Assembly: GCF_004745645.1 (NCBI RefSeq)
Contig: NZ_SRMB01000004.1
Coordinates: forward strand, 1-64,000
Source: Hymenobacter metallicola
Lineage (GTDB): Bacteria > Bacteroidota > Bacteroidia > Cytophagales > Hymenobacteraceae
Length of the DNA stretch: 64,000 bases
Reading direction: 5' to 3'
The notes under the pieces were generated by a model, which did not search any database, was not told the origin of the DNA, and saw only the letters and a program-made list of their open reading frames with translations. Position 1 is the first letter of the stretch. Each line of letters starts with the position of its first letter. Positions 53,995 to 61,529 of this stretch are shown one piece after another. Both the position numbers and the translations under genes were made by a program.

Positions 53995-54948
53995 CTAGTT
54001 GAATTGGGAACACGCCAGCACGTGGCTGCAGCCGCCGACTTTAAAATTTAGTTTCTCGCAGGTGCGAAATACGGCCCGGTTGGTAGCCTGGGTTGTCATC
54101 AATACATACTCGGCACCATTTTGCTTGGCCCGCTGCACCGTTTCGGACACCAATTTAAGGTGCCAGCCGCGGTTAGCTGGCCCTACAGCCGTCAGGACCA
54201 CGCGCGAGAAGCCCGAGTTCAGACGAGTCGCGTGAGCTTGCAGGTCGCTGATGGCCAGAAACGCATCAACCGGCAAATCGGCTTCGGCGGGCACCAGCAC
54301 GTCGTCGCAGTAACCTTCTACCGCGGCCGAAGCGTAGCGCGCCAAGAACCGGTCGCCCTGGTCGCCGGCAAACCACTGGTCGGCGTGAAAACGGTCGTAC
54401 TCGTTACGGGCCGCGGCCGAGATCTGACCGATGACGGCTGCTTCTTCCCGTTGGGCCGAGCGCACCGGGTACCGGGGCTGTTCAAACGCCGCTACCCCAT
54501 CATGAAAATACGTGAGCCGGGTTTCGACCAAACGCCAGCCGGCATCCCCCAGGGCCTGGGCCACGCGGGTGTCTTCGGCGGGCAGCTCAGCAAAGCAGTA
54601 GGCGGCTCCCTCCTGCCCTAGCTGTTGCCGGAACGCCTTGCCCGCCGCTTCCAGGGAAGCGGCGGACGTGTTATCGGCAAACAGTATGGTAAACAGCTTG
54701 TACACCGGCGCCTGGAAAAAATCGGTATCCCAGGGCAGAAAGGCGTACAGAAACTGAATGGTAGCACCATCCTGCGCAAATTCAAAAACCCGGTGCGTGG
54801 AGTCGGCAGCATATTCTGCGGCCAACCCGGTACCGAACAGCTGCTGCTGGGTGGCCACATCGAGCTTGCGAAGGAAGTTGTAGGGCGAATAAAAAAAGAG
54901 TTTATCCGCCCGGGCTGCTACCAGTTCAGCCTTTACTTGGAACCCCAT
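53995..54948 (-). CDS. GNAT acetyltransferase paired with FdtA/FdtB
   Basis: A 317-residue protein with an N-terminal part carrying FLPWDTDFFQAPVYKLFT, a WecD-type motif, and a C-terminal GNAT domain (SRVVLTAVGPANRGWHLKLV, ending VFRTCEKLNFKVGG). It overlaps FdtA by 16 bases and lies directly ahead of FdtB, so it probably N-acetylates the 3-amino sugar. The known FdtC/QdtC enzymes are of the hexapeptide-repeat type, so this would be an unrelated replacement. Confidence 0.75.
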   Translation of the reverse strand: MGFQVKAELVAARADKLFFYSPYNFLRKLDVATQQQLFGTGLAAEYAADSTHRVFEFAQDGATIQFLYAFLPWDTDFFQAPVYKLFTILFADNTSAASLEAAGKAFRQQLGQEGAAYCFAELPAEDTRVAQALGDAGWRLVETRLTYFHDGVAAFEQPRYPVRSAQREEAAVIGQISAAARNEYDRFHADQWFAGDQGDRFLARYASAAVEGYCDDVLVPAEADLPVDAFLAISDLQAHATRLNSGFSRVVLTAVGPANRGWHLKLVSETVQRAKQNGAEYVLMTTQATNRAVFRTCEKLNFKVGGCSHVLACSQFN

Positions 54949-55340
54949 ACCTGGCGGAAGTTTTCGTACTGCCGGATATAGTCTTTCTCATCGTAGCGAG
55001 TGGAGGCAAAGACTAGCTGCACGGCGGTGTGGGAATACTGCATGGTATGCCAGGCATTCGGGGGCACATATACCCCCACGTGCGGCGACTCCAGCACGAA
55101 GGTCTGCACCTCGCCGTCGGGCATTTCCGTGGTGACGATGATGCGGCCCGCCACAGCAATCAGGACCTGCTCGGTGGCGTGGTGGGCATGCCGGCCCCGC
55201 ACAATGCTTTCCGGAGTGAAGTAGGTCCAGAAGGTCCGCTCCACCGTGAAGGGAATCAGCCCGTTGGCTTCTCCCACGGAAATGTAGCCGATGTCGGAAG
55301 CACCTAGTTTTGGAAACTCAATTAAATGCGGCTTTTGCAT
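54933..55340 (-). CDS. fdtA: dTDP-4-keto-6-deoxyglucose 3,4-ketoisomerase (FdtA-like)
   Basis: A 135-residue cupin of the WxcM-like type, starting MQKPHLIEFPKLG (a five-residue longer ATG at 55355 is less likely). RGRHAHHATEQVL contains His51 and His53, the catalytic pair known from FdtA, followed by VYVPPNAWHTMQYS. It isomerises dTDP-4-keto-6-deoxyglucose to the 3-keto sugar used by the aminotransferase gene next door. Precursor genes are not in the window. Confidence 0.88.
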   Translation of the reverse strand: MQKPHLIEFPKLGASDIGYISVGEANGLIPFTVERTFWTYFTPESIVRGRHAHHATEQVLIAVAGRIIVTTEMPDGEVQTFVLESPHVGVYVPPNAWHTMQYSHTAVQLVFASTRYDEKDYIRQYENFRQVWGSK

Positions 55341-55356
55341 ATGCGGGGCTAGCAAC

Positions 55357-56343
55357 CTAGAACGTACGCGGGGTATTGTTTACTTGACCAGCGGCGGCCA
55401 CCTGTACGTGCTCCTTGAAGTACTCCAACGTGCGACGCAGCCCTTCGGCGCGGTCGACCTGCGGCTCCCAGCCCAGGATTTCCTTGGCCTTGGTGATGTC
55501 TGGTTTGCGCTTCATCGGGTCGTTCTGGGGCAGCTCCTGGTAAGTCGGCTTGAACTCCACATTCATGAGCTTGGCAATTTCTTCGCCGAACTCCTTGATG
55601 GTGATTTCGTCGGGGTTGCCAATGTTCACGGGCAGCGGGTAGTCGCTCAGCAGCAGGCGGTAGATGCCCTCAATCAGGTCGTCGACGTAGCAGAACGAGC
55701 GAGTCTGGGAGCCGTCGCCGAATACGGTCAGGTTCTCGCCGCGCAGGGCCTGCGACAGGAATGCTGGCAACACGCGGCCGTCGTTCAAGCGCATACGGGG
55801 ACCGTAGGTGTTGAAGATGCGCACAATGCGGGTTTCCAAGCCGTGGTGGTTATGGTAAGCCATGGTAATGGCTTCCTGGAAACGCTTGGCCTCGTCGTAG
55901 CAGCCGCGGGGGCCTACGGGATTCACGTTGCCAAAGTACTCCTCCACCTGGGGATGAATTTCCGGGTCGCCATACACTTCCGAAGTGCTGGCAATCAGCA
56001 TGCGGGCGCCTTTCACGCGGGCCAGGCCCAGCAGGTTGTGCGTACCGAGCGAACCTACTTTCAGCGTTTGAATCGGAATCTTGAGGTAGTCGATGGGCGA
56101 AGCGGGCGAGGCGAAGTGCAGAATGTAATCCAGCTTGCCGGGCACGAACACGAACTTCGACACGTCGGCGTGGTGAAACTCAAAGTCTTCGCGGCCGAAG
56201 AGATGCTCGATGTTGGACAGGTCGCCCGTAATCAGGTTATCCATGGCAATAACATGGTACCCTTCCTTCAGGAAACGGTCGCAGAGGTGGGAGCCTAGAA
56301 AGCCCGCGCCGCCGGTAATGAGAACACGCTTTTTATCAGACAT
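55357..56343 (-). CDS. UDP-glucuronate decarboxylase (UDP-xylose synthase)
   Basis: A 328-residue extended SDR, start at MSDKKRVLITGGAGFLGSHL (a 15-residue longer reading to 56388 enters the terminator stem). The NAD motif is GGAGFLG; Glu122 in STSEVYGDPE and Tyr149/Lys153 in GCYDEAKR are the catalytic set of UDP-xylose synthase; the family block VRIFNTYGPRMRLNDGRVLP is complete. It consumes UDP-glucuronate made by the Ugd encoded 89 bases upstream in transcription order. The FdtA gene follows 16 bases later. Confidence 0.92.
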   Translation of the reverse strand: MSDKKRVLITGGAGFLGSHLCDRFLKEGYHVIAMDNLITGDLSNIEHLFGREDFEFHHADVSKFVFVPGKLDYILHFASPASPIDYLKIPIQTLKVGSLGTHNLLGLARVKGARMLIASTSEVYGDPEIHPQVEEYFGNVNPVGPRGCYDEAKRFQEAITMAYHNHHGLETRIVRIFNTYGPRMRLNDGRVLPAFLSQALRGENLTVFGDGSQTRSFCYVDDLIEGIYRLLLSDYPLPVNIGNPDEITIKEFGEEIAKLMNVEFKPTYQELPQNDPMKRKPDITKAKEILGWEPQVDRAEGLRRTLEYFKEHVQVAAAGQVNNTPRTF

Positions 56344-56384
56344 GATGTGCTTGTTATGCGTAGATGGTATGTGCGTTGCGCCGT

Positions 56385-56429
56385 GCAAAAGGGCATCCCG
56401 GGCTTAAATTACCCGCGATGCCCTTTTGC
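56385..56429 (-). terminator. Rho-independent terminator of ugd
   Basis: Stem GCAAAAGGGCATC (56385-56397) pairs with GATGCCCTTTTGC (56417-56429). It lies just after the ugd stop, so ugd and the decarboxylase can be regulated apart. Confidence 0.75.
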
Positions 56430-56431
56430 AG

Positions 56432-57772
56432 CTAGGCTACCGGCTCTTTGTGGTCGGTGCGAATACCAATGCAGTGATAGGTGAAACCGGCTTCGTGCAG
56501 TTCTTTGGCATCGTAGATGTTGCGGCCGTCGAAGATAGTTCTTTGCTTCATCAGGCGGGCTACCACGTCGAAGTTGGGGGAGCGGAAATCAGGCCACTCC
56601 GTCACGACCAGCAGCGCATCAGCGTCAATCAGGGCCGCAAATTCGTCCTTGGCATAGGTGATACGGTCGCCGAGCGAGTGCTTGGCTTCTTCCATGGCCA
56701 CTGGGTCGTAGGCCGAAACGGTGCAGCCAGCGTCGAGCAGCTTGTCGATAATAACCAGCGAGGGCGCTTCGCGCATGTCGTCGGTCTTCGGCTTGAACGA
56801 CAGGCCCCATACGGCCATTTTCTTGCCCTTTAGGTCGCCACCAAAGTGCTTGTACACTTTGTCGAACAGGACTTCCTTCTGAGCTTCGTTCACACTTTCC
56901 ACGGCCTTGAGCACCTGCATCTGATAGCCGTTTTCAGCAGCCGTCTTGATAAGAGCTTTCACATCCTTGGGGAAGCAGGAACCACCGTAGCCGATGCCGG
57001 GGTAGATAAACTTGGTACCGATCCGGGCATCGGAGCCAATGCCTTTGCGCACCATGTTCACGTCGGCGCCCATGATTTCGCACAGGTTGGCAATGTCATT
57101 CATAAACGAAATCTTGGTCGCCAGCATAGAGTTGGCGGCGTATTTCGTCATTTCGGCCGAGGGGATATCCATGAAGATAATCGGGTGGCCGTTGAGCAGG
57201 AAGGGCTTGTAAAGCTTGCTCATCACTTCCTCGGCACGCTCCGAAGCCACACCCACCACAATGCGGTCAGGCTTCAGGAAGTCGTCGATGGCAGCACCTT
57301 CCTTGAGGAACTCGGGGTTCGAAGCTACGTCAAACTCGATGTCGGCGCCGCGCTTGGCCAGGGCCTGCTCGATTTCGGCGCGCACTTTGGCAGCCGTACC
57401 TACCGGCACCGTGCTCTTGGTCACGATAACGCCGTAGCTGTTCATGTTCTCGCCGATGCCGCGCGCTACGGCCAGTACGTATTTCAGGTCGGCTGAGCCG
57501 TCTTCACCGGGAGGCGTACCCACGGCAATGAAAGCCACGTCGGCATCCTTAATACCCTCGGCCAGGCTGGTGGAGAAGTGCAGACGGCCTTTCTCCACGT
57601 TGCGGCTCACCATTTCTTCCAAGCCAGGCTCGTAGATGGGGAGAATACCCTTGTGCAGGTTATCAATTTTCTTTTGGTCGATGTCAATACACGTGACATC
57701 AATCCCCACCTCGGCGAAACATGTGCCAGTAACCAGACCTACGTAGCCGGTACCTACTACTGCAATTTTCAT
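56432..57772 (-). CDS. ugd: UDP-glucose 6-dehydrogenase
   Basis: A 446-residue NAD enzyme oxidising UDP-glucose to UDP-glucuronate. The start is MKIAVVGTGYVGLVTGTCFA, at the NAD motif GTGYVG; the longer frame to 57853 is disfavoured. Active-site Cys266 is in YGGSCFPKDVKAL, and ASNPEFLKEGAAIDD is the family block. It ends with its own terminator and probably feeds UDP-xylose synthesis in the next gene. Confidence 0.95.
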   Translation of the reverse strand: MKIAVVGTGYVGLVTGTCFAEVGIDVTCIDIDQKKIDNLHKGILPIYEPGLEEMVSRNVEKGRLHFSTSLAEGIKDADVAFIAVGTPPGEDGSADLKYVLAVARGIGENMNSYGVIVTKSTVPVGTAAKVRAEIEQALAKRGADIEFDVASNPEFLKEGAAIDDFLKPDRIVVGVASERAEEVMSKLYKPFLLNGHPIIFMDIPSAEMTKYAANSMLATKISFMNDIANLCEIMGADVNMVRKGIGSDARIGTKFIYPGIGYGGSCFPKDVKALIKTAAENGYQMQVLKAVESVNEAQKEVLFDKVYKHFGGDLKGKKMAVWGLSFKPKTDDMREAPSLVIIDKLLDAGCTVSAYDPVAMEEAKHSLGDRITYAKDEFAALIDADALLVVTEWPDFRSPNFDVVARLMKQRTIFDGRNIYDAKELHEAGFTYHCIGIRTDHKEPVA

Positions 57773-57946
57773 ATTGGTTGAGTGTTTGGGAGAGATATTA
57801 TGAGGTGAAGCCCCAAACTGCTCGTGGCTAGCGGCAGCCTGTTTGGTGGGCAAATGTGTTTTACAAGTAAAGAGCGGGCAAGCTCACGTTACGGGACTGG
57901 CGGTGGTGAGGAAAGTCCCGCAAAGTTAGGCGCTGGGCACTAGGGT

Positions 57947-58711
57947 TCAGTGCTTCGCAAACAAGCCGTATTTAAGAATGCAGTAGATAGCGCGAAACCC
58001 GTCGCGCCACCCGATTTTTTTTCCTTCGGCGTAGGTGCGGCCGTAATAGCTGATGCCTACTTCATAAATGCGGACGTTGGGCACCTGGGCCACTTTGGCC
58101 GTTACCTCGGGTTCAAAGCCGAAGCGCTTTTCCTCTAGACGCAGGCCCTGAATCAGGTCGCGGCGGAAGAGCTTGTAGCAGGTTTCCATGTCGGTCAGGT
58201 TCAGATTGGTGCACATGTTGGAGAGCATTGTGAGCCAATAGTTGCCGATGCTGTGCCAGAAGAACAGAATCCGGTGGGGGTTGCCGCCCATAAAGCGCGA
58301 CCCGTACACCACATCGGCGACTCCGCGCAGCACGGGGTTGAGCAGCAGGTTATACTCCTCGGGGTCGTACTCCAGATCGGCATCCTGAATGATGATGTAG
58401 TCGCCGGTAGCTTCGCGGATACCGGTGTGCAGCGCCGCGCCCTTGCCCTGGTTTACGGTGTGCTTCAGGTAGCGAATGGGCAAATCCGGGTTGGCCGCTT
58501 GGTATCGTTCTATTGCTTCTTCCGTGTGGTCGCGCGAGTAGTCATTGACGATGATTACCTCTTTGCTCAGATTGCCTACTAATTCCACTGCCTTCACCCG
58601 GTCCAGAATCAGATGGATCGTGGTTGCCTCGTTGTATGCCGGAATAACAATCGACAACGTGCGCGGCGGAACCTGAATATCTGAAAGGGAAGAAGTAGAC
58701 GCTGATATCAT
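57947..58711 (-). CDS. GT2 family, DPM1-like lipid-sugar synthase
   Basis: A 254-residue GT-A enzyme: LSIVIPAYNEATTIHLILDRV, IIVNDYSRDHTEEAIERY, IIIQDADLEYDPEEYNLL (metal site), VVYGSRFMGGNPHRILFF and METCYKLFRRDLIQGLRL. No membrane helices at the C-terminus. This is the single-domain DPM1 type. It follows asnB after a 47-base gap and precedes ugd. Confidence 0.88.
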   Translation of the reverse strand: MISASTSSLSDIQVPPRTLSIVIPAYNEATTIHLILDRVKAVELVGNLSKEVIIVNDYSRDHTEEAIERYQAANPDLPIRYLKHTVNQGKGAALHTGIREATGDYIIIQDADLEYDPEEYNLLLNPVLRGVADVVYGSRFMGGNPHRILFFWHSIGNYWLTMLSNMCTNLNLTDMETCYKLFRRDLIQGLRLEEKRFGFEPEVTAKVAQVPNVRIYEVGISYYGRTYAEGKKIGWRDGFRAIYCILKYGLFAKH

Positions 58712-58758
58712 TAGACAAACAAAAGAGGAAAGACCGCATGAACGAAGCTGAAGTTAGC

Positions 58759-60663
58759 TTACATCATGTACCGTTTCCACCAGTGCTGGAATACAATCAG
58801 GGCCCAGATACGGGCGTGTACGTCGCCGGGGTTGCGCGAAAACAGCTGGGTCTTCAGGGCCCGGATACCATCAACGCTGAAAATACCCTGGGCCTCAATG
58901 AAGCCATCGGAGAGCAGATCATCTTCAATCAGGGGACGTAGCTCGTTGCGGAACCACTTGAGCAGCGGTACCTCGAAGCCGTGCTTGGGGCGCTTGTAGA
59001 GCTCCTCGGGCAGCATGGGCCGGAAGGCATCCTGCACGATTTTCTTCTTCATCTTCGCGTCGATTTTGCTTTCGGTAGGCAAAGAGAAGGCGAAGTTTAC
59101 CACGTTGGGGTCCAGGAAGGGCGGGCGTACCTCCAGGGAGTTGGCCATGCTCATCAGGTCCACCTTGGTGAGCATGTCGTAGGGCAGCACCAGGTTCATG
59201 TCCGTGAGCAGCACCTCGTTCAGGTCGCCGTCAGCGTGTAGGTTTTCCAGAATATCCTTGCGACGCTTCTCGGCCAACTTCTTGCCGACTTTGCGGCGCG
59301 AGTCGGCGCTGAGCAGGTTGCGGGCGTCCTTTTCGTTGACAAACGTGGCCCAATCCCAGTACCGGTCTTTGGGGCCGCTGAGCATACCGCGCGAGAAGCG
59401 CTGGAACTGCCGGATGCGGTTGCCGAAAAAGGAGTTGCGCGACTTGGGCAGCACATCCCAGAGCAAGTTTAGGCCCGTTACGGCTTCGGCCTTGAAGCCG
59501 CCCTGCCGCACCTGGAACTCGCCCATGTGCTTGTTGTAGCCGGCAAACATTTCGTCGGCCCCGTCGCCCGACAAGGCCACCGTGGCTTTCTCGCGGGTAC
59601 GCTTGCTGAGAATGTACACGGCCAGGGCCGAAGAATCCGCGAAGGGCTCGTCAATGTAGTCGAGTACGTCGAAGATGTGGTCGTAGAGGTCCTGGTTGGT
59701 AAGCGAGAAAACCGTGTGGTTGGTTTTATAGCGCTCAGCCACCAGCTTGGCGTACTTGGTCTCGTCGAAGAACGGCTCATCCCGGTACCCAATGCTGAAC
59801 GTGTTCAGGTGCTGGGTATGGCGCGAGGCCAGGGCTACGATGACCGACGAGTCGATGCCGCCGCTTAGGAAGGCGCCCACGGGCACGTCGGCCACAAGGC
59901 GGCGAGCCGTGGCGTCGTCGAGCAGGTTAACCAGTTTTTTCTGCTGCTCCTCGTACGTGAGCTTGTTTTTAGCCGTCTTCTTCGGGTCGTACGGAATCTT
60001 GTAGTAACGCTTCTTGACTACTTTGCCTCCTTTAATAAAGAGGTAGTGACCGGGCAGCAGCTTCTTGACGCCTTTAAAAATCGTGGCCGGGCCGGGAATA
60101 TAGTTGAGCTGCAGATAGTGGCTCAGGGCTACGTAGTCGAGCTTGCGGGGCACGCCCAGGGCCAGCATCGACTTCATCTCCGAGGCGAAGAACATCTTGT
60201 CCTCGTCGCGGTACACCAGAATGGGCTTCTCCCCCATCCGGTCGCGGGCAATGAACAGGGAATCTTCTTCCTTGTCGTAAATAGCCAGCCCAAAAAAGCC
60301 GTTAAGCTTCTTCAAAAAGCCCCGGCCCTCGGAGATGTAGAGGTTCAGAATTACCTCGGTATCTGTTTGGGAATGGAACCGGTGGCCTTTCTTGATCAGC
60401 TTCTGGCGCAACTCCTTGAAGTTGAAAATCTCGCCGTTGAAGACAATCGTGTAGCGGCCCGACTCGTCGGTCATCGGCTGGTTGCCGTCGGCCGTTAGGT
60501 CGAGAATAGCGAGGCGGCGGAAACCCAGACCGCAACGATCGTACACAAAATGCCCCTGTGAATCAGGCCCGCGGCTAACAATAGCATCGGTTGAGGCATG
60601 CAACGCGGACAGCGAGCGGCGTCCTGCGTCGGTAAAAGCGAATACTCCGGTGATTCCACACAT
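58759..60663 (-). CDS. asnB: Glutamine-hydrolysing asparagine synthase-type amidotransferase
   Basis: A 634-residue Ntn-type amidotransferase: catalytic Cys2 (MCGITGVFAF), glutaminase domain with SRGPDSQG, and synthase domain with the pyrophosphate loop SGGIDSSVI and LSGDGADEMFAGYNKH. Standard AsnB makes asparagine, but AsnB homologues inside surface-glycan loci (e.g. WbpS) amidate uronic acids. Its place next to ugd and glycosyltransferases permits either role. A -7 box lies close to the ATG. Confidence 0.85.
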   Translation of the reverse strand: MCGITGVFAFTDAGRRSLSALHASTDAIVSRGPDSQGHFVYDRCGLGFRRLAILDLTADGNQPMTDESGRYTIVFNGEIFNFKELRQKLIKKGHRFHSQTDTEVILNLYISEGRGFLKKLNGFFGLAIYDKEEDSLFIARDRMGEKPILVYRDEDKMFFASEMKSMLALGVPRKLDYVALSHYLQLNYIPGPATIFKGVKKLLPGHYLFIKGGKVVKKRYYKIPYDPKKTAKNKLTYEEQQKKLVNLLDDATARRLVADVPVGAFLSGGIDSSVIVALASRHTQHLNTFSIGYRDEPFFDETKYAKLVAERYKTNHTVFSLTNQDLYDHIFDVLDYIDEPFADSSALAVYILSKRTREKATVALSGDGADEMFAGYNKHMGEFQVRQGGFKAEAVTGLNLLWDVLPKSRNSFFGNRIRQFQRFSRGMLSGPKDRYWDWATFVNEKDARNLLSADSRRKVGKKLAEKRRKDILENLHADGDLNEVLLTDMNLVLPYDMLTKVDLMSMANSLEVRPPFLDPNVVNFAFSLPTESKIDAKMKKKIVQDAFRPMLPEELYKRPKHGFEVPLLKWFRNELRPLIEDDLLSDGFIEAQGIFSVDGIRALKTQLFSRNPGDVHARIWALIVFQHWWKRYMM

Positions 60664-60673
60664 AATTGGCGGG

Positions 60674-60681
60674 CAAAAGTA
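60674..60681 (-). promoter_or_regulatory. Candidate -7 promoter box (TACTTTTG)
   Basis: An exact TAnnTTTG ten bases ahead of the asnB ATG, likely the promoter for asnB and the genes after it up to ugd. Confidence 0.45.
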
Positions 60682-60791
60682 CGAACTCTGAGGACTTACA
60701 TTCCGAAAAAGTAGCAGCGGCGCCCCGCAACCAAAGCCGTGCCATGCTAGTAAACCCTCTTACTTTTCCACTCTTTAGCTATTTCTGACTT

Positions 60792-61322
60792 ATGGACCTT
60801 CAGCAGCAAATGGATTTACAACAGCAATTTGAAGCCGCTGTATCACGCGTAGACAGCCTGCCGGGCGACAAAGCTGCCGCCCACATGACCGAACTGTACG
60901 GACTCTACAAGCAGGCCACCGAAGGCGACCATGACACGAAAGGCGAAGTAGTCGGCGACGATTCGCCCGACAACCCCAGCGGTACTCCCGGCATGTCCCA
61001 GGCCCAATGGGACTCGTGGAGCAAGTTTAAGGGTCTGAGCGAGGACGATGCCAAGCGCCAGTACGTAGAAAAAGTAAATGCGTTGGCTGGCCCGGTGGGC
61101 GAGCAGACAACTATCATTACCGGTAACGGCCAGCCCAGCACCTCTTCTATGGTCGGCGGCGCCGATGCCAGTTCGGGCCCCGAAGTGCAAACGAACGACA
61201 ACTCTACCACTTCCCAACAGCCTAGCACCCAACCTGGTGTTTCGCAAGGGGGCCTGCGCGGCGATATAACGGCCGGGGCTCCTTACGGCGGTGAAGACAA
61301 GCTGAAAGGCGACCAAAGCTAG
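60792..61322 (+). CDS. Acyl-CoA-binding protein with insertion and tail
   Basis: A 176-residue protein with the ACBP domain in the first half: QQFEAAVSRVDSLPGDKAAAHMTELYGLYKQATEGD, later WDSWSKFKGLSEDDAKRQYVEKVNAL. Between the two conserved parts there is an insert of about 24 residues (HDTKGEVVGDDSPDNPSGTP). The C-terminal 70 residues are Ser/Thr/Gly/Gln-rich and probably disordered. ACBPs bind long-chain acyl-CoA in the cytosol. The N-terminus repeats MDLQQQ twice, so the start may be six residues further in. It has its own terminator. Confidence 0.8.
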   Translation: MDLQQQMDLQQQFEAAVSRVDSLPGDKAAAHMTELYGLYKQATEGDHDTKGEVVGDDSPDNPSGTPGMSQAQWDSWSKFKGLSEDDAKRQYVEKVNALAGPVGEQTTIITGNGQPSTSSMVGGADASSGPEVQTNDNSTTSQQPSTQPGVSQGGLRGDITAGAPYGGEDKLKGDQS

Positions 61323-61401
61323 CCTACGAGTCAAGCCAGATTACTCGGATTGGGTAGCCAACTATTTCCACACCCGCCGACTCATTGCACCAGTATAGTA
61401 G

Positions 61402-61430
61402 AAAAGGCCACCCGCTTGGGTGGCCTTTTT
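61402..61430 (+). terminator. Rho-independent terminator after the ACBP gene
   Basis: Stem AAGGCCACCC / GGGTGGCCTT with a GCTT loop and a T run on the plus strand, about 80 bases after the stop. With A residues on its other side, it may also serve the convergent oxidase gene. Confidence 0.85.
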
Positions 61431-61529
61431 GTTGGAAACTGGGCCGCCGAACTCTACTCTATTGCCCCGTTAGAATCAGGCAATGGCTGCGTACCTAATC
61501 AATCGGCGTGCGCCACCAAAAGCTGAGAG

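Noticed and set aside
55291..56298. Open frame of 335 codons opposite the UDP-xylose synthase gene
   Set aside because: The decarboxylase is complete with its active site. The opposite frame is a shadow.
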